From Granulicella paludicola (lineage in GTDB: Bacteria > Acidobacteriota > Terriglobia > Terriglobales > Acidobacteriaceae): a stretch of 64,000 nt of DNA. The notes beneath the pieces are model-generated. The model was not told the origin of the DNA and did not search any database. It saw nothing but the letters and a program-made list of their open reading frames with translations. Both the position numbers and the translations under genes were made by a program. Below are positions 8,947 to 16,762 of this stretch, piece after piece. Location of the stretch: assembly GCF_025685545.1 (NCBI RefSeq), contig NZ_JAGSYC010000019.1, positions 108,785-172,784 on the forward strand, in the 5' to 3' direction. The stretch's first letter is position 1. Every line of letters starts with the position of its first letter.

Positions 8947-9939
8947 ATGAGTTTTGAGGGTAAGCGCGTTGTGGTTTGCGGGGCGGGTGGCTTTATCGGT
9001 GGGCACCTGGTGCAACATCTGCTGGCGAACGGCGCTGCTTCGGTCCGCGCCGTCGATGTGAAGCCGCTCGGCGGGTGGTACCAGACCGCTAAGGATGCCG
9101 AGAATCTGTCGCTCGATCTGAAGGACCTGAACCACTGCCTGCGCGCCACCAAAGACACAGAGCTGGTGTTTCAGCTGGCTGCGGATATGGGTGGGATGGG
9201 TTTTATCGAGAACAACAAGGCCCTGTGCATGTTGAGCGTGTTGACGAATACGCACATGTTGATGGCGGCGCGTCAGCAGGGTGTGGAGCGGTTCTTTTAT
9301 TCGTCTTCCGCATGCGTCTATAACGGCGACAAACAGACAAGCGCAGACGTGATTGCGTTGAAGGAGTCTGACGCGTACCCAGCGCTGCCGGAGGATGGCT
9401 ATGGATGGGAGAAGCTTTTCTCCGAACGGATGTGTCGGCACTTCGAGGAGGACTTCGGGCTGGTAGCGCGGGTGGCTCGCTACCATAATGTGTACGGTCC
9501 GTTGGGTACCTGGGACGGCGGTCGCGAGAAAGCGCCGGCGGCGATCTGTCGCAAGGTGCTGGAGGCGAAGCACTCCGGCAGGCACGAGATCGAGATCTGG
9601 GGCGATGGACGTCAGACACGCAGCTTCATGTACATCGACGACTGCGTGAAGGGTACGATCGATATCGCGGCGAGCGAGATAGACGAACCGATCAACCTGG
9701 GTTCGAACGAGCTGGTGACGATCAACGGGCTCGTCGATATGGTGGAAGAGATCGCGGGTGTCAAGCTCGTGCGCAGCTATAACCTGAGTGCTCCGAAGGG
9801 AGTGAACGGTCGTAACTCTGATAACACCTTGATCCTGGAGAAGCTGGGTTGGGAGCCTTCCATTCGGCTGCGCGAAGGCATGGAAAAGACCTACCACTGG
9901 ATCGAGCAGCAGATGCTCTCTGGAGCAAAGGGGAAGTAG
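8947..9939 (+). CDS. NAD-dependent epimerase, GDP-mannose 3,5-epimerase-like
   Basis: 330 residues, extended short-chain dehydrogenase fold. The Rossmann motif is CGAGGFIGGHL (residues 11-21). The catalytic set matches GDP-mannose 3,5-epimerases: SSACVY with C123, and Y152-GWE-K156. Two stretches are strikingly like the plant GME enzymes: NVYGPLGTWDGGREKAPAA and GDGRQTRSFMYIDDCV. GME converts GDP-D-mannose to GDP-L-galactose (and gulose), here presumably for a surface polysaccharide. Other GDP- or UDP-sugar epimerases remain possible. A glycosyltransferase gene follows after 25 bases and probably shares the transcript. Confidence 0.82.
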   Translation: MSFEGKRVVVCGAGGFIGGHLVQHLLANGAASVRAVDVKPLGGWYQTAKDAENLSLDLKDLNHCLRATKDTELVFQLAADMGGMGFIENNKALCMLSVLTNTHMLMAARQQGVERFFYSSSACVYNGDKQTSADVIALKESDAYPALPEDGYGWEKLFSERMCRHFEEDFGLVARVARYHNVYGPLGTWDGGREKAPAAICRKVLEAKHSGRHEIEIWGDGRQTRSFMYIDDCVKGTIDIAASEIDEPINLGSNELVTINGLVDMVEEIAGVKLVRSYNLSAPKGVNGRNSDNTLILEKLGWEPSIRLREGMEKTYHWIEQQMLSGAKGK

Positions 9940-9964
9940 CAGGGCGTTACCGCTCTAAAGCATC

Positions 9965-10738
9965 ATGACAACCCTCTCTCTCGATCCCGGGCAGCGCACG
10001 ATTCTTGGAGTGCGTTTTTTTCTCGGCACGGCAGCTGAAGCGGTAGAACGCTCTGCCGCGGGTGGGCTGGTGCTGATACCGGCTGCGCCAGCTCTGGTGG
10101 AGATTGCAACGAACCGCGTATATCGCGAGGCGCTCCTGGCCGGGGACATCGTCCTCACCGACTCGGCGTTCATGGTGCTGCTGTGGAACCGGTTTGAGCA
10201 GGACCGGATCCGAAGAGTGTCGGGGCTTACGTATATGCGCGAACTACTGCAGCTGGAGTGCTTTCGCGTAGCAGGGCAGACGCTATGGATCATGCCCAGC
10301 GAACGTTCGGTGTCGCGGACGTCGCGCTGGTTGGGAAGACAGGGCATCGAGGTGCCATCGACGCACCTGTACGTCGCGCCGATGTATCCCTCCGGGGAAT
10401 CAGTCGTTGTGGCCGATCCAGCGCTGCTGGCACGGATCGAGCAGCTGCGTCCGCGACATATTCTTCTGGGCATTGGTGGCGGCACACAGGAGCCGCTCGG
10501 AGCCTATCTGAAGAAAAATCTAAGCTATCTGCCAGCTATCCACTGCGTGGGCGCGGCGATCGGCTTCCTGACTGGCGAGCAGGTTGCTATTCCGGTTTGG
10601 GCGGATCGCTTCTATTTGGGCTGGCTGCTACGAACGCTGCATCAGCCGAGACGCTTTGCTCCGCGCTACTGGGAGGCGCGGAAGCTGTACGGTCTGTTGA
10701 AGCGATGGCGCGATCGGCTGCCAGAGCTGCGAAGTTGA
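9965..10738 (+). CDS. WecB/TagA/CpsF family glycosyltransferase
   Basis: 257 residues of the GT26-type fold. Recognised motifs are the N-terminal ILGVRFFLGTAAEAV, NRVYREAL with DIVLTDSAFMVLLWN (the donor/acceptor region, around residues 55-75), RVSGLTYM, and the C-terminal CVGAAIGFLTGEQ preceding WADRFYLGWLLRTLHQPRRF. Family members add ManNAc(A) or a related sugar to a lipid-linked acceptor during teichoic acid, enterobacterial common antigen or capsule synthesis. Here it follows the sugar-nucleotide epimerase by 25 bases, which supports a role in a cell-surface glycan. Confidence 0.85.
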   Translation: MTTLSLDPGQRTILGVRFFLGTAAEAVERSAAGGLVLIPAAPALVEIATNRVYREALLAGDIVLTDSAFMVLLWNRFEQDRIRRVSGLTYMRELLQLECFRVAGQTLWIMPSERSVSRTSRWLGRQGIEVPSTHLYVAPMYPSGESVVVADPALLARIEQLRPRHILLGIGGGTQEPLGAYLKKNLSYLPAIHCVGAAIGFLTGEQVAIPVWADRFYLGWLLRTLHQPRRFAPRYWEARKLYGLLKRWRDRLPELRS

Positions 10739-10801
10739 GCCTAGAGCGGAGAAGTTATATCGGCACCGCATCATCTTTCCCTGATCGGTGTCTACACACA
10801 T

Positions 10802-11569
10802 ATGAAACCTAGCTGGGTGATCTGCCTCTTCTTCGCGTTGTTGTCGCTGGGGTCGACCTTGCCGGTGGCGCGGGGTCAGCAGACCTCAGTGGCCGAGCAG
10901 TATCTATTCAATGCATTGAACGCAGAGCGGGTGCAGCGACATCTGAAGCCGGTGCGCTGGGATGCAGCGCTGTATCGCGCTGCTACGTACCATGCGGACG
11001 AGATGGCGGAGCGCGGCACGATCTCGCACCAGTTCAGCGGCGAACCGGAGTTGTCAGCTCGCGGTGCCCGAGCGGGCGCGCACTTCAGCGTCATCTCGGA
11101 GAATGTGGCGATGGCGCCGAACGCGGTGGAGATCCACGATATGTGGATGAAGTCGCCGCATCATCGGGACAACATCCTGGACGGAACGGTCAACCGGGCG
11201 GCCATCCGCGTGGTGCGACGGGATGGCGAGTTGTTTGCGGTGGAGGACTTCGATCACGTGGTTGTGGAACTGTCACTTGCGGAGCAGGAGGAGCGCGTCG
11301 CGCTGCTGGTTCAGGACGCAGCGACGATTGAGATCCTGCCAACGAGCGAGGACGCACGCCGCACCTGTGAGATGGACAGTGGGTACGCTGGCAGACGGCG
11401 ACCCTGGTTTGTGATGCGGTTCACCGCAGGCGAACTGGACCACCTGCCGAATGCACTGGTGGACAAGCTGGGCTCCGGTAAATATCGGGAGGCCATTGTG
11501 GGGGCATGTCCGGCAAGTGGGACGAAGAACTTCTCGGCGTACAACGTGGCGGTGCTGCTGTATCCGTAG
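10802..11569 (+). CDS. Secreted CAP-domain (SCP/PR1-like) protein
   Basis: 255 residues with a signal peptide (CLFFALLSLGSTLPVARG, cleavage near residue 25). The CAP domain covers residues ~32-160: LFNALNAERVQRHLKPVRWD, AATYHADEMAERGTISHQF, ISENVAM and the WMKSPHHRDNIL block with the conserved His. The remaining ~90 residues are a C-terminal extension without a recognised fold, containing two Cys. Bacterial CAP proteins are extracellular and of mostly unknown activity. A typical CAP metal site is plausible, since the His of ISHQF and the Glu of SENV are present. Confidence 0.82.
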   Translation: MKPSWVICLFFALLSLGSTLPVARGQQTSVAEQYLFNALNAERVQRHLKPVRWDAALYRAATYHADEMAERGTISHQFSGEPELSARGARAGAHFSVISENVAMAPNAVEIHDMWMKSPHHRDNILDGTVNRAAIRVVRRDGELFAVEDFDHVVVELSLAEQEERVALLVQDAATIEILPTSEDARRTCEMDSGYAGRRRPWFVMRFTAGELDHLPNALVDKLGSGKYREAIVGACPASGTKNFSAYNVAVLLYP

Positions 11570-11590
11570 AGGCCGCCCGGCGTTCTCGGA

Positions 11591-12169
11591 TCAGGCCGTG
11601 ACGGGAGTGACGCCCGCTTCGGCAAGCTCTTCGGCGCTGGCTGGCCTGGTGGGTTCCATCTGCAACATATTGTTGAAGCGGTTGAAGTAGTTGAAGAGCC
11701 CGACAGCGGCCATGAGCTCGATGACTTCGCCTTCGGAATAGAAGCGCTTGAGGTCAGAGAGGTCTTCTTCGGAGTAGTGCAGGGAATCCGAGGTCATGAT
11801 TTCGGCCATGTGCAGCGCGACCCTTTCGGCCTCGCTGAAAAGGCTGCTGTCGCGCCACTTGGTGAGGGCTTCGATCTGCTCCGGGGTTGTGCCGAGGCGA
11901 AGGCTGATGGCCGTATGACTCGCAAGGCAGTAGGACGTGCAGTTGAGCTGCGAGGTGCGAACGACCAAGAGCTCCTTCAGGCGAGGGGGGAGCGTGCCGG
12001 TGTTGAGCACTGCGTGCATATGCGCTGTAGCGGTCTTGAAGATCTCTGGACGATGCGCGAGGGTGCGGAAGAAGTAAGGTACATTGCCGCGGTCCTGTAG
12101 AAACTGGTCGTAGACATCGCGAAGTTCGGGTGCGACCTCGGAGCGGTTTAGGCGGCTAATGCGTGGCAT
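11591..12169 (-). CDS. Carboxymuconolactone decarboxylase / AhpD-like peroxidase-related protein
   Basis: 192 residues from the ATG at 12169 (MPRISRLN); an in-frame ATG 51 bases upstream gives a leader with no similarity to the family. The core has the CMD/AhpD signature around LKELLVVRTSQLNCTSYCLASH, with paired Cys followed by His in the usual E...C-x3-C-x3-H arrangement that supports peroxide or alkylhydroperoxide reduction. The C-terminal half (EIMTSDSLHYSEEDL...) fits the uncharacterised peroxidase-related subgroup. It converges on the CAP gene and is divergent from the tRNA. Confidence 0.85.
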   Translation of the reverse strand: MPRISRLNRSEVAPELRDVYDQFLQDRGNVPYFFRTLAHRPEIFKTATAHMHAVLNTGTLPPRLKELLVVRTSQLNCTSYCLASHTAISLRLGTTPEQIEALTKWRDSSLFSEAERVALHMAEIMTSDSLHYSEEDLSDLKRFYSEGEVIELMAAVGLFNYFNRFNNMLQMEPTRPASAEELAEAGVTPVTA

Positions 12170-12239
12170 CGTGTGCTTCCTCCCTGTGTGCTGGTAATGA
12201 TAAACGCTAGCGTGTTCCACAGAGGAACTGCGAGGGCCT

Positions 12240-12268
12240 TTGACCCATGGGCGATGGTTTGGTATAAA
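12240..12268 (+). promoter_or_regulatory. Sigma-70-type promoter for tRNA-Asn
   Basis: A TTGACC hexamer at 12240-12245 and TATAAA at 12263-12268 are separated by exactly 17 bases, close to the consensus for housekeeping promoters. It lies about 80 bases before the tRNA and points towards it. Confidence 0.7.
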
Positions 12269-12346
12269 AGATCAAGAGCGAAGTCGTGCGGCCCTAGAAG
12301 AAGTCGATACGGGCGGCCACTTTAATCGAAAGCGTTTCCCACGCGA

Positions 12347-12421
<75 letters not shown>

Positions 12422-12451
12422 TAAACACCATAGAAATGAATAAGTTGCAGG

Positions 12452-12476
12452 AGCCACCCGAGAGGCGGCTTTTTTC
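12452..12476 (+). terminator. Rho-independent terminator after tRNA-Asn
   Basis: A short GC-rich hairpin (GCCACC ... GGCGGC with one A-C mismatch and a CGAGA loop) is followed directly by six T residues, about 30 bases after the tRNA CCA end. Confidence 0.65.
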
Positions 12477-12487
12477 GTTTTGGTCAG

Positions 12488-12508
12488 GTGGCTGTTTTGG
12501 TGGCTGTT
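12488..12508 (+). repeat. 21-bp motif shared with the tRNA-Lys scar
   Basis: The motif (core GTGGCTGTTTTGG, then TGGCTGTT) recurs exactly on the opposite strand at 47879-47899. In both places it lies exactly 66 bases after the CCA end of a tRNA and in the same orientation relative to that tRNA. Read towards the tRNA it would encode ...TATKTAT, which could be the tail of a tyrosine integrase gene. Alternatively it is part of an attachment site. The further ~230 bases up to 12738 contain nothing I can assign. Confidence 0.6.
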
Positions 12509-12738
12509 GAGGAAATTGGGTGGCTGCGCTTTGCCGATCTGTTCAATTTGGATAATCTTGCTCGCGCGTGGGGTCGCGCACAGGTAGGGATTGGATTTTC
12601 ACCCATCTCGCCAACCGCGCTGCCTGTTTAGAGTGTCTCTCGATGTTCGTCCGCTGGATAGCAGCTAATTGCTTTTGCGAGATTCAATATCCCAGTCCAA
12701 TGGATCACGATCTAGCCAGTCAGTCCTTAATCTTCTAG

Positions 12739-12805
12739 ATTTGACCACGTTCAAATAGTTATTGACGTCCATGACTCGAACGCGCATGATTTGACCATGG
12801 TCAAA
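12739..12805. promoter_or_regulatory. Two TetR operator candidates at the tetR start
   Basis: A perfect 16-bp palindrome TTTGACCATGGTCAAA (12790-12805) has the ATG of the regulator gene in its centre. A second, imperfect copy (ATTTGACC-ACGTTCAAAT, 12739-12756) lies about 50 bases upstream. The pairing of a TetR gene with a palindrome over its own start is the usual sign of autorepression. There is no Shine-Dalgarno sequence before this ATG, so the mRNA may be leaderless or nearly so. Confidence 0.7.
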
Positions 12806-13483
12806 AACGAGTTGGCAACGGACAAAGGCGAGCAAACCCGCAAACAAATTTTTTCGAGCGCTCTCGAGCTCTTCCGGGAGCGCGGATTTGATGCCACCAC
12901 CATGCAAGCCATCGCAGCTCATGCCGGCGTCGTGAAGAGCGCCGCCTACTACTACTTCCCCAGCAAAGAAGCTTTGATCCAGGCTTATTACGAGAATGTT
13001 CAGACCGCGCAGGAGCGTCTTTGCGGCGAACTCTTCAATACGACCAGAGATCTGAAGACTCGTTTGGTCACAGCTCTGCATTCAAAGTTTGACTTGACCA
13101 AGGATGATCGCAACCTGCTCGGAGTGGTTTTCAGGTATACCGGGGAGCCCCACCATCCACTCTCCTGCCTCGGTCCTGGCACCGCCGAGATTCGCCGTCG
13201 TAGCACCCAGGTGTTCCAGGACGCCATCGCAGAGGAAAAGCTCCCTCAGGACCTTCGTGTCCTGCTTCCGCTTGCACTCTGGGCGTTGCAGATGGGACTG
13301 CTGGTGATGTTTCTCTACGACGACTCCGAAAACCAGCAACGAACACGCCGAATGGCGGATGGTGCCCTGAACCTGACATTGAAGCTGCTTGGGCTCGCAA
13401 AACTTGCCATCCTGAAGCCCATCCGGAAGGCGGTTCTCGAGTTGTTGCAACAAGCTGAACTGCTCCCAGGTGATGCCCTATGA
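12797..13483 (+). CDS. TetR-family transcriptional regulator
   Basis: 228 residues from ATG 12797; a TTG two codons upstream is the only other option. The N-terminal helix-turn-helix is typical: TRKQIFSSALELFRERGFDA, TTMQAIAAHAGVVKSAAYYYF and PSKEALIQAYY (residues ~14-60). The C-terminal ligand-binding half is all-helical and not assignable to a subgroup. It heads an operon in which the next four genes follow with ATGA or GTGA overlaps, so it is almost certainly their local repressor; its start codon sits inside an operator palindrome. Confidence 0.9.
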   Translation: MVKNELATDKGEQTRKQIFSSALELFRERGFDATTMQAIAAHAGVVKSAAYYYFPSKEALIQAYYENVQTAQERLCGELFNTTRDLKTRLVTALHSKFDLTKDDRNLLGVVFRYTGEPHHPLSCLGPGTAEIRRRSTQVFQDAIAEEKLPQDLRVLLPLALWALQMGLLVMFLYDDSENQQRTRRMADGALNLTLKLLGLAKLAILKPIRKAVLELLQQAELLPGDAL

Positions 13484-13995
13484 TCCGAATCGACGAAACC
13501 ACCCTCATCCATGCCCCGATTGAGCGCTGCTTCGATCTCTCCCGAAGTGTTGAAGTTCACTTACTCGCAAACGTTCACTCCGGAGAACAAGCCATGGCCC
13601 TCGGCGGTATTACGTCCGGCCTTGTGGGGCTATCACAGGAGGTGACGTGGCGGGCGAAACACTTCGGCGTCTGGCAGACCCTGACCAGCAAGACGACCGC
13701 TATGGAGCCGCCTCGATATTTTCAGGTAACGATGGTCCGAGGGATCTTCCGCTTCATGCAGGCCGACCACCTTTTCCGCTCCGTCGAGCCTGGTATCACC
13801 GAGATGACCGATCGCTTCTGTATCGCGGCCCCTCTTCCGGTGCTTGGTCCGATTGCCGAGGCTATCTTCCTGCGCCGCTACATGCTTGCTCTTCTGCGTG
13901 AGCGAAACGCTGTCATCAGGCAGGTGGCCGAATCCTCAGACTGGCAGCGGTATCTGCAGAGCGAGCCGGATCAGGAAAGGTGCTCATCCTTATGA
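13480..13995 (+). CDS. SRPBCC ligand-binding domain protein
   Basis: 171 residues. It begins with a characteristic START/SRPBCC strand and helix (IRIDETTLIHAPIERCFDLSRSVEVHL) and continues with VTWRAKHFGVWQTLTSKTT and FQVTMVRGIFRFMQADHLF, as in the group annotated as cell-division-inhibitor-like or polyketide-cyclase-like. Such proteins bind a hydrophobic ligand in a deep cavity. The start overlaps the tetR stop (ATGA), and its own stop overlaps the next gene in the same way. The actual ligand is unknown; the neighbours suggest a lipid or small lipophilic metabolite. Confidence 0.8.
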   Translation: MIRIDETTLIHAPIERCFDLSRSVEVHLLANVHSGEQAMALGGITSGLVGLSQEVTWRAKHFGVWQTLTSKTTAMEPPRYFQVTMVRGIFRFMQADHLFRSVEPGITEMTDRFCIAAPLPVLGPIAEAIFLRRYMLALLRERNAVIRQVAESSDWQRYLQSEPDQERCSSL

Positions 13996-14945
13996 AAATC
14001 GTCATTGCAGGTGGAAGCGGACAGGTTGGCACCATTCTTGCTCGACACTTTCACAACGAGGGCAACCGAGTCTTAGTCCTGAGCCGGCACGTACAGAAAA
14101 CGCCATGGCAAACGCTTCACTGGGACGGTGCAACACTGGGGCCTTGGCTTGCGGACGTAGACGATAGCGATGTCTGGATCAATCTTGCAGGCAGAAGTGT
14201 GAATTGCCGCTATAACAAGCGGAACCGTAGCGACATTTTAAACTCACGCGTTCTGTCCACGGCGGTTCTCCATGAAGCGATCACGCGGCTTGAGAGGCCG
14301 CCTGAAGTCTGGCTCAACGCCAGCACCGCGACTATTTATCGTCATGCGCTTGATCTCTCGATGGATGAAGCCAGTGGAGAATTGGGAGGAAACGAGCCGG
14401 GAGCACCGGATACGTGGAACTTCTCCATCGGAGTCGCAAAAGCCTGGGAAGAGGCGTTCTTCTCCATCAAGACTCCAGGGACGCGTCAGGTGGCTCTGCG
14501 AAGTGCCATGACCTTCAGTCCCGACCGCGGGGGCGTCTTCGATGTCTTCTCGAAACTGGTTCGTCACGGCCTAGGTGGTACGAATCTACCCGGAACACAG
14601 TTTGTTTCCTGGATCCATGAGGTCGACTTTATCCGGACAGTCGAATTCTTGATCGCCAATCCGGCCATTTCAGGACCTGTAAACGTTGCGTCTCCTCTTC
14701 CACTTCCAAACTCGCAGTTTCTCCGTATTCTGCGCGAAGCGTGGGGGGCTCGCTTCGGTGTGCCGACGCTACCGTGGATGCTCGAGATCGGTACGTTCCT
14801 GCTCCGCACCGAATCCGAGTTAGTTCTGAAGAGCCGCCGCGTTGTGCCGGGTCGACTACTTGATGCAGGGTTTACATTCCGCTATCCAACATGGCACCAG
14901 GCTGCGCTGGACCTCGTTGCCCGCTCGCGGAGGTATGCCCTGTGA
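13992..14945 (+). CDS. TIGR01777-family NAD(P)-dependent epimerase-like protein
   Basis: 317 residues starting at the ATG at 13992, which overlaps the previous stop (ATGA) and puts the Rossmann motif MKIVIAGGSGQVGTILARH at the very N-terminus. DVWINLAGRSVNCRYNKRNR and the active-site-like NASTATIY block place it in the TIGR01777/SDR39U1 (YfcH-like) family of atypical short-chain dehydrogenases. The canonical YxxxK pair is not obvious, as is usual in this family. In other genomes the family often sits beside SRPBCC or DoxX genes. The catalytic role is unknown. Confidence 0.85.
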   Translation: MKIVIAGGSGQVGTILARHFHNEGNRVLVLSRHVQKTPWQTLHWDGATLGPWLADVDDSDVWINLAGRSVNCRYNKRNRSDILNSRVLSTAVLHEAITRLERPPEVWLNASTATIYRHALDLSMDEASGELGGNEPGAPDTWNFSIGVAKAWEEAFFSIKTPGTRQVALRSAMTFSPDRGGVFDVFSKLVRHGLGGTNLPGTQFVSWIHEVDFIRTVEFLIANPAISGPVNVASPLPLPNSQFLRILREAWGARFGVPTLPWMLEIGTFLLRTESELVLKSRRVVPGRLLDAGFTFRYPTWHQAALDLVARSRRYAL

Positions 14946-15850
14946 CCGCAACGTCTGGTCTATACATTGAGATCGACATCCAAGCTGACATCGATCTAGT
15001 TTGGCGCCTCAGCCAGGATCCGGCTTCGCATTAGCGCTGGGACCTGCGCTTCAGCGAGATTGAGTACCTCCCGCGACCGAATCCTAACGAACCGCAACGT
15101 TTTCTCTATCAGACACGCATAGGCTTCGGTCTTGCTGTCGCCGGCACCGGCGAGAGCATGGGGCAGCGGGACTCTCCAGGAGGAGCTCGAACATCTTCGC
15201 TGCGATTTGCGTCGGACGATTGGAAGTCGCTCATCACAACTGGGTCCGGTTATTGGCGCTACCTTCCTAACACGCGTGGCGTACGTTTCCTTACCTGGTA
15301 CGACTACGAGGTGCGCTTTGGCACTCTGGGGCGCTGGGTCGACCGCCTGCTCTTCCGGCCCCTGATGGGCTGGGCAACTGCCTGGAGCTTCGACCGGCTT
15401 CGCCTTTGGGCTGAAACCGGACAGACACCCGAGTCCACGCTCAGGCTCTCCCTTATCCATGGTGTGGCCCGCATCAGCCTGGCGGCCATCTGGTTCTGGC
15501 ATGGGCTTGTGCCAAAGCTTCTGTTTCACCACGTTGACGAACAGGCAATGCTCGTTCAGGCTGGTTTGTCGATCAGGCTTCTGCCTTGGCTGGGGGCACT
15601 TGAGATCGTGTTTGCCTTGATCATCTTGGGCGGTTGGCGTTGGCGCTACATCTTCCCAGGCAATATCGTGATCATGGCTTTAGCCACACTCGGTGTAGCT
15701 CATTATTCCCCGGAGTACATCCAGGCAGCTTTCAATCCTGTAACGCTAAACCTCTCCGTCATCTCGCTCTCCATTGCGGGCTGGCTTTCTTCACCCATGC
15801 TGGCCTCAGCGAGTCGCTGCCGTCGCAAGCCGGCCAAGGAGCAACCATGA
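14942..15850 (+). pseudogene. SRPBCC-DoxX fusion interrupted by one amber codon
   Basis: A GTG at 14942 overlaps the previous stop (GTGA) and opens a frame reading VTATSGLYIEIDIQ, then LVWRLSQDPASH, followed by a TAG at 15032-15034. The same frame then continues uninterrupted with RWDLRFSEIEYL to residue 302. The N-terminal half is an SRPBCC domain and the C-terminal half (from ~residue 165) has four hydrophobic helices of the DoxX-like family. Family members I recall carry Gln at the stop position (H-Q-RWDLRF), so a single CAG to TAG change would explain it. The frame is otherwise intact, so the loss is recent, or the codon is read through, or it is a sequencing error. Downstream re-initiation at ATG 15158 would give a protein lacking half the SRPBCC domain. 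Confidence 0.75.
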
Positions 15851-16524
15851 TCTCCATCTACGAACGCGCTCTTGGTGCCGATTTCTTCAAGCTTCATCCC
15901 CAGATTCAACGCCGGTTCTCCCTCCATTCACAGTCGGGGGTCGGTGCAGTGGGCACCGGAACGATGGAACGGATATGGCACGGAGCTCCCTATACGTTGC
16001 CTTTTTTGTACGTCGGCACTTGGCGGAGCATCATGTTCCCCGAACATGGAAAAGATGTTCCATTCACGATCGAGAACTACGCCTACATTGATCCGCTCGG
16101 TCGAGAAACTGTTAGTTGGGTGCGGACCTTCTCCACTAAACGCAAGCGCCGCTTCGACGCCTACATGATCTTCAGTGAAGAACGCGGCTGCATCATCGAC
16201 TACCTCGGCACACACCAGCACTTGGCGGTGGATATACAGGTAAGCGTTGCTGACAATGGCGGCCTTAGGCTCCGCTCTGGAGAGCAACGCTTCTACGAAG
16301 GACCAATCGCCTTTCGCTTTCCTTGGCTCTTCACTGGTGTAGCAGATGTTTGTGAGTGGTATGACAACGATCAGGAATGCTTCTGCATCGACGTGAGTGC
16401 CAGGAACCGGATCTGGGGAGGGCTCTTCGGGTACCGTGGTCGGTTCACGGTTGATTGGGTCAAGATGGCTCCAGAGCAAGTCCCGAGCGCGATCCTGCCC
16501 AAGCGCCTCGAAGCGAGAGTGTAA
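15847..16524 (+). CDS. DUF4166-domain protein
   Basis: 225 residues. The start at 15847 overlaps the preceding stop (ATGA). The sequence ISIYERALGADFFKLHPQIQ, followed by MERIWHGA, FTIENYAYIDPLGRETVSW and the C-terminal RGRFTVDWVKM, matches the DUF4166 family, often found alone or fused to a saccharopine-dehydrogenase-like domain. It is rich in aromatic residues and has no transmembrane helix. It ends the five-gene operon. Its function is unknown. Coexistence with SRPBCC, epimerase-like and DoxX genes suggests a shared pathway involving a hydrophobic compound. Confidence 0.8.
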   Translation: MISIYERALGADFFKLHPQIQRRFSLHSQSGVGAVGTGTMERIWHGAPYTLPFLYVGTWRSIMFPEHGKDVPFTIENYAYIDPLGRETVSWVRTFSTKRKRRFDAYMIFSEERGCIIDYLGTHQHLAVDIQVSVADNGGLRLRSGEQRFYEGPIAFRFPWLFTGVADVCEWYDNDQECFCIDVSARNRIWGGLFGYRGRFTVDWVKMAPEQVPSAILPKRLEARV

Positions 16525-16685
16525 CGCTTCAACCCGGCCTCGAGCTTGCAAGTCCTGTTCAGGTCTTACCCATTTTTAGCCAAGACATCGAAGCGATAAG
16601 CCTTCCGAGCATGGAGGGTGAGATGTCGGCGGGAGAGCCGAAGCGGGTCGAGGAAGATAGTAAAGCGGATGGAGCCTCATCAGGA

Positions 16686-16751
16686 TTTTGTTGCATTTTC
16701 CTGACATCTGAATATACTAAAAAGTAAGAACTTTGCTACATTTATCTGACA
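16686..16751 (+). promoter_or_regulatory. Promoter and direct-repeat operator of the abiE locus
   Basis: A promoter with -35 TTGCAT (16691-16696), 16-base spacing and -10 TATACT (16713-16718) precedes the antitoxin gene. Two direct copies of a 21-base sequence (shared parts TTTG, CATTT and CTGACA, 16 of 21 positions) lie at 16686-16706 and 16731-16751, offset by 45 bases. The first covers the -35 and the second lies just downstream of the expected transcription start. AbiEi antitoxins are known to repress their own promoters by binding repeats, so this is the likely operator. Confidence 0.55.
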
Positions 16752-16762
16752 CACTCCTATCC

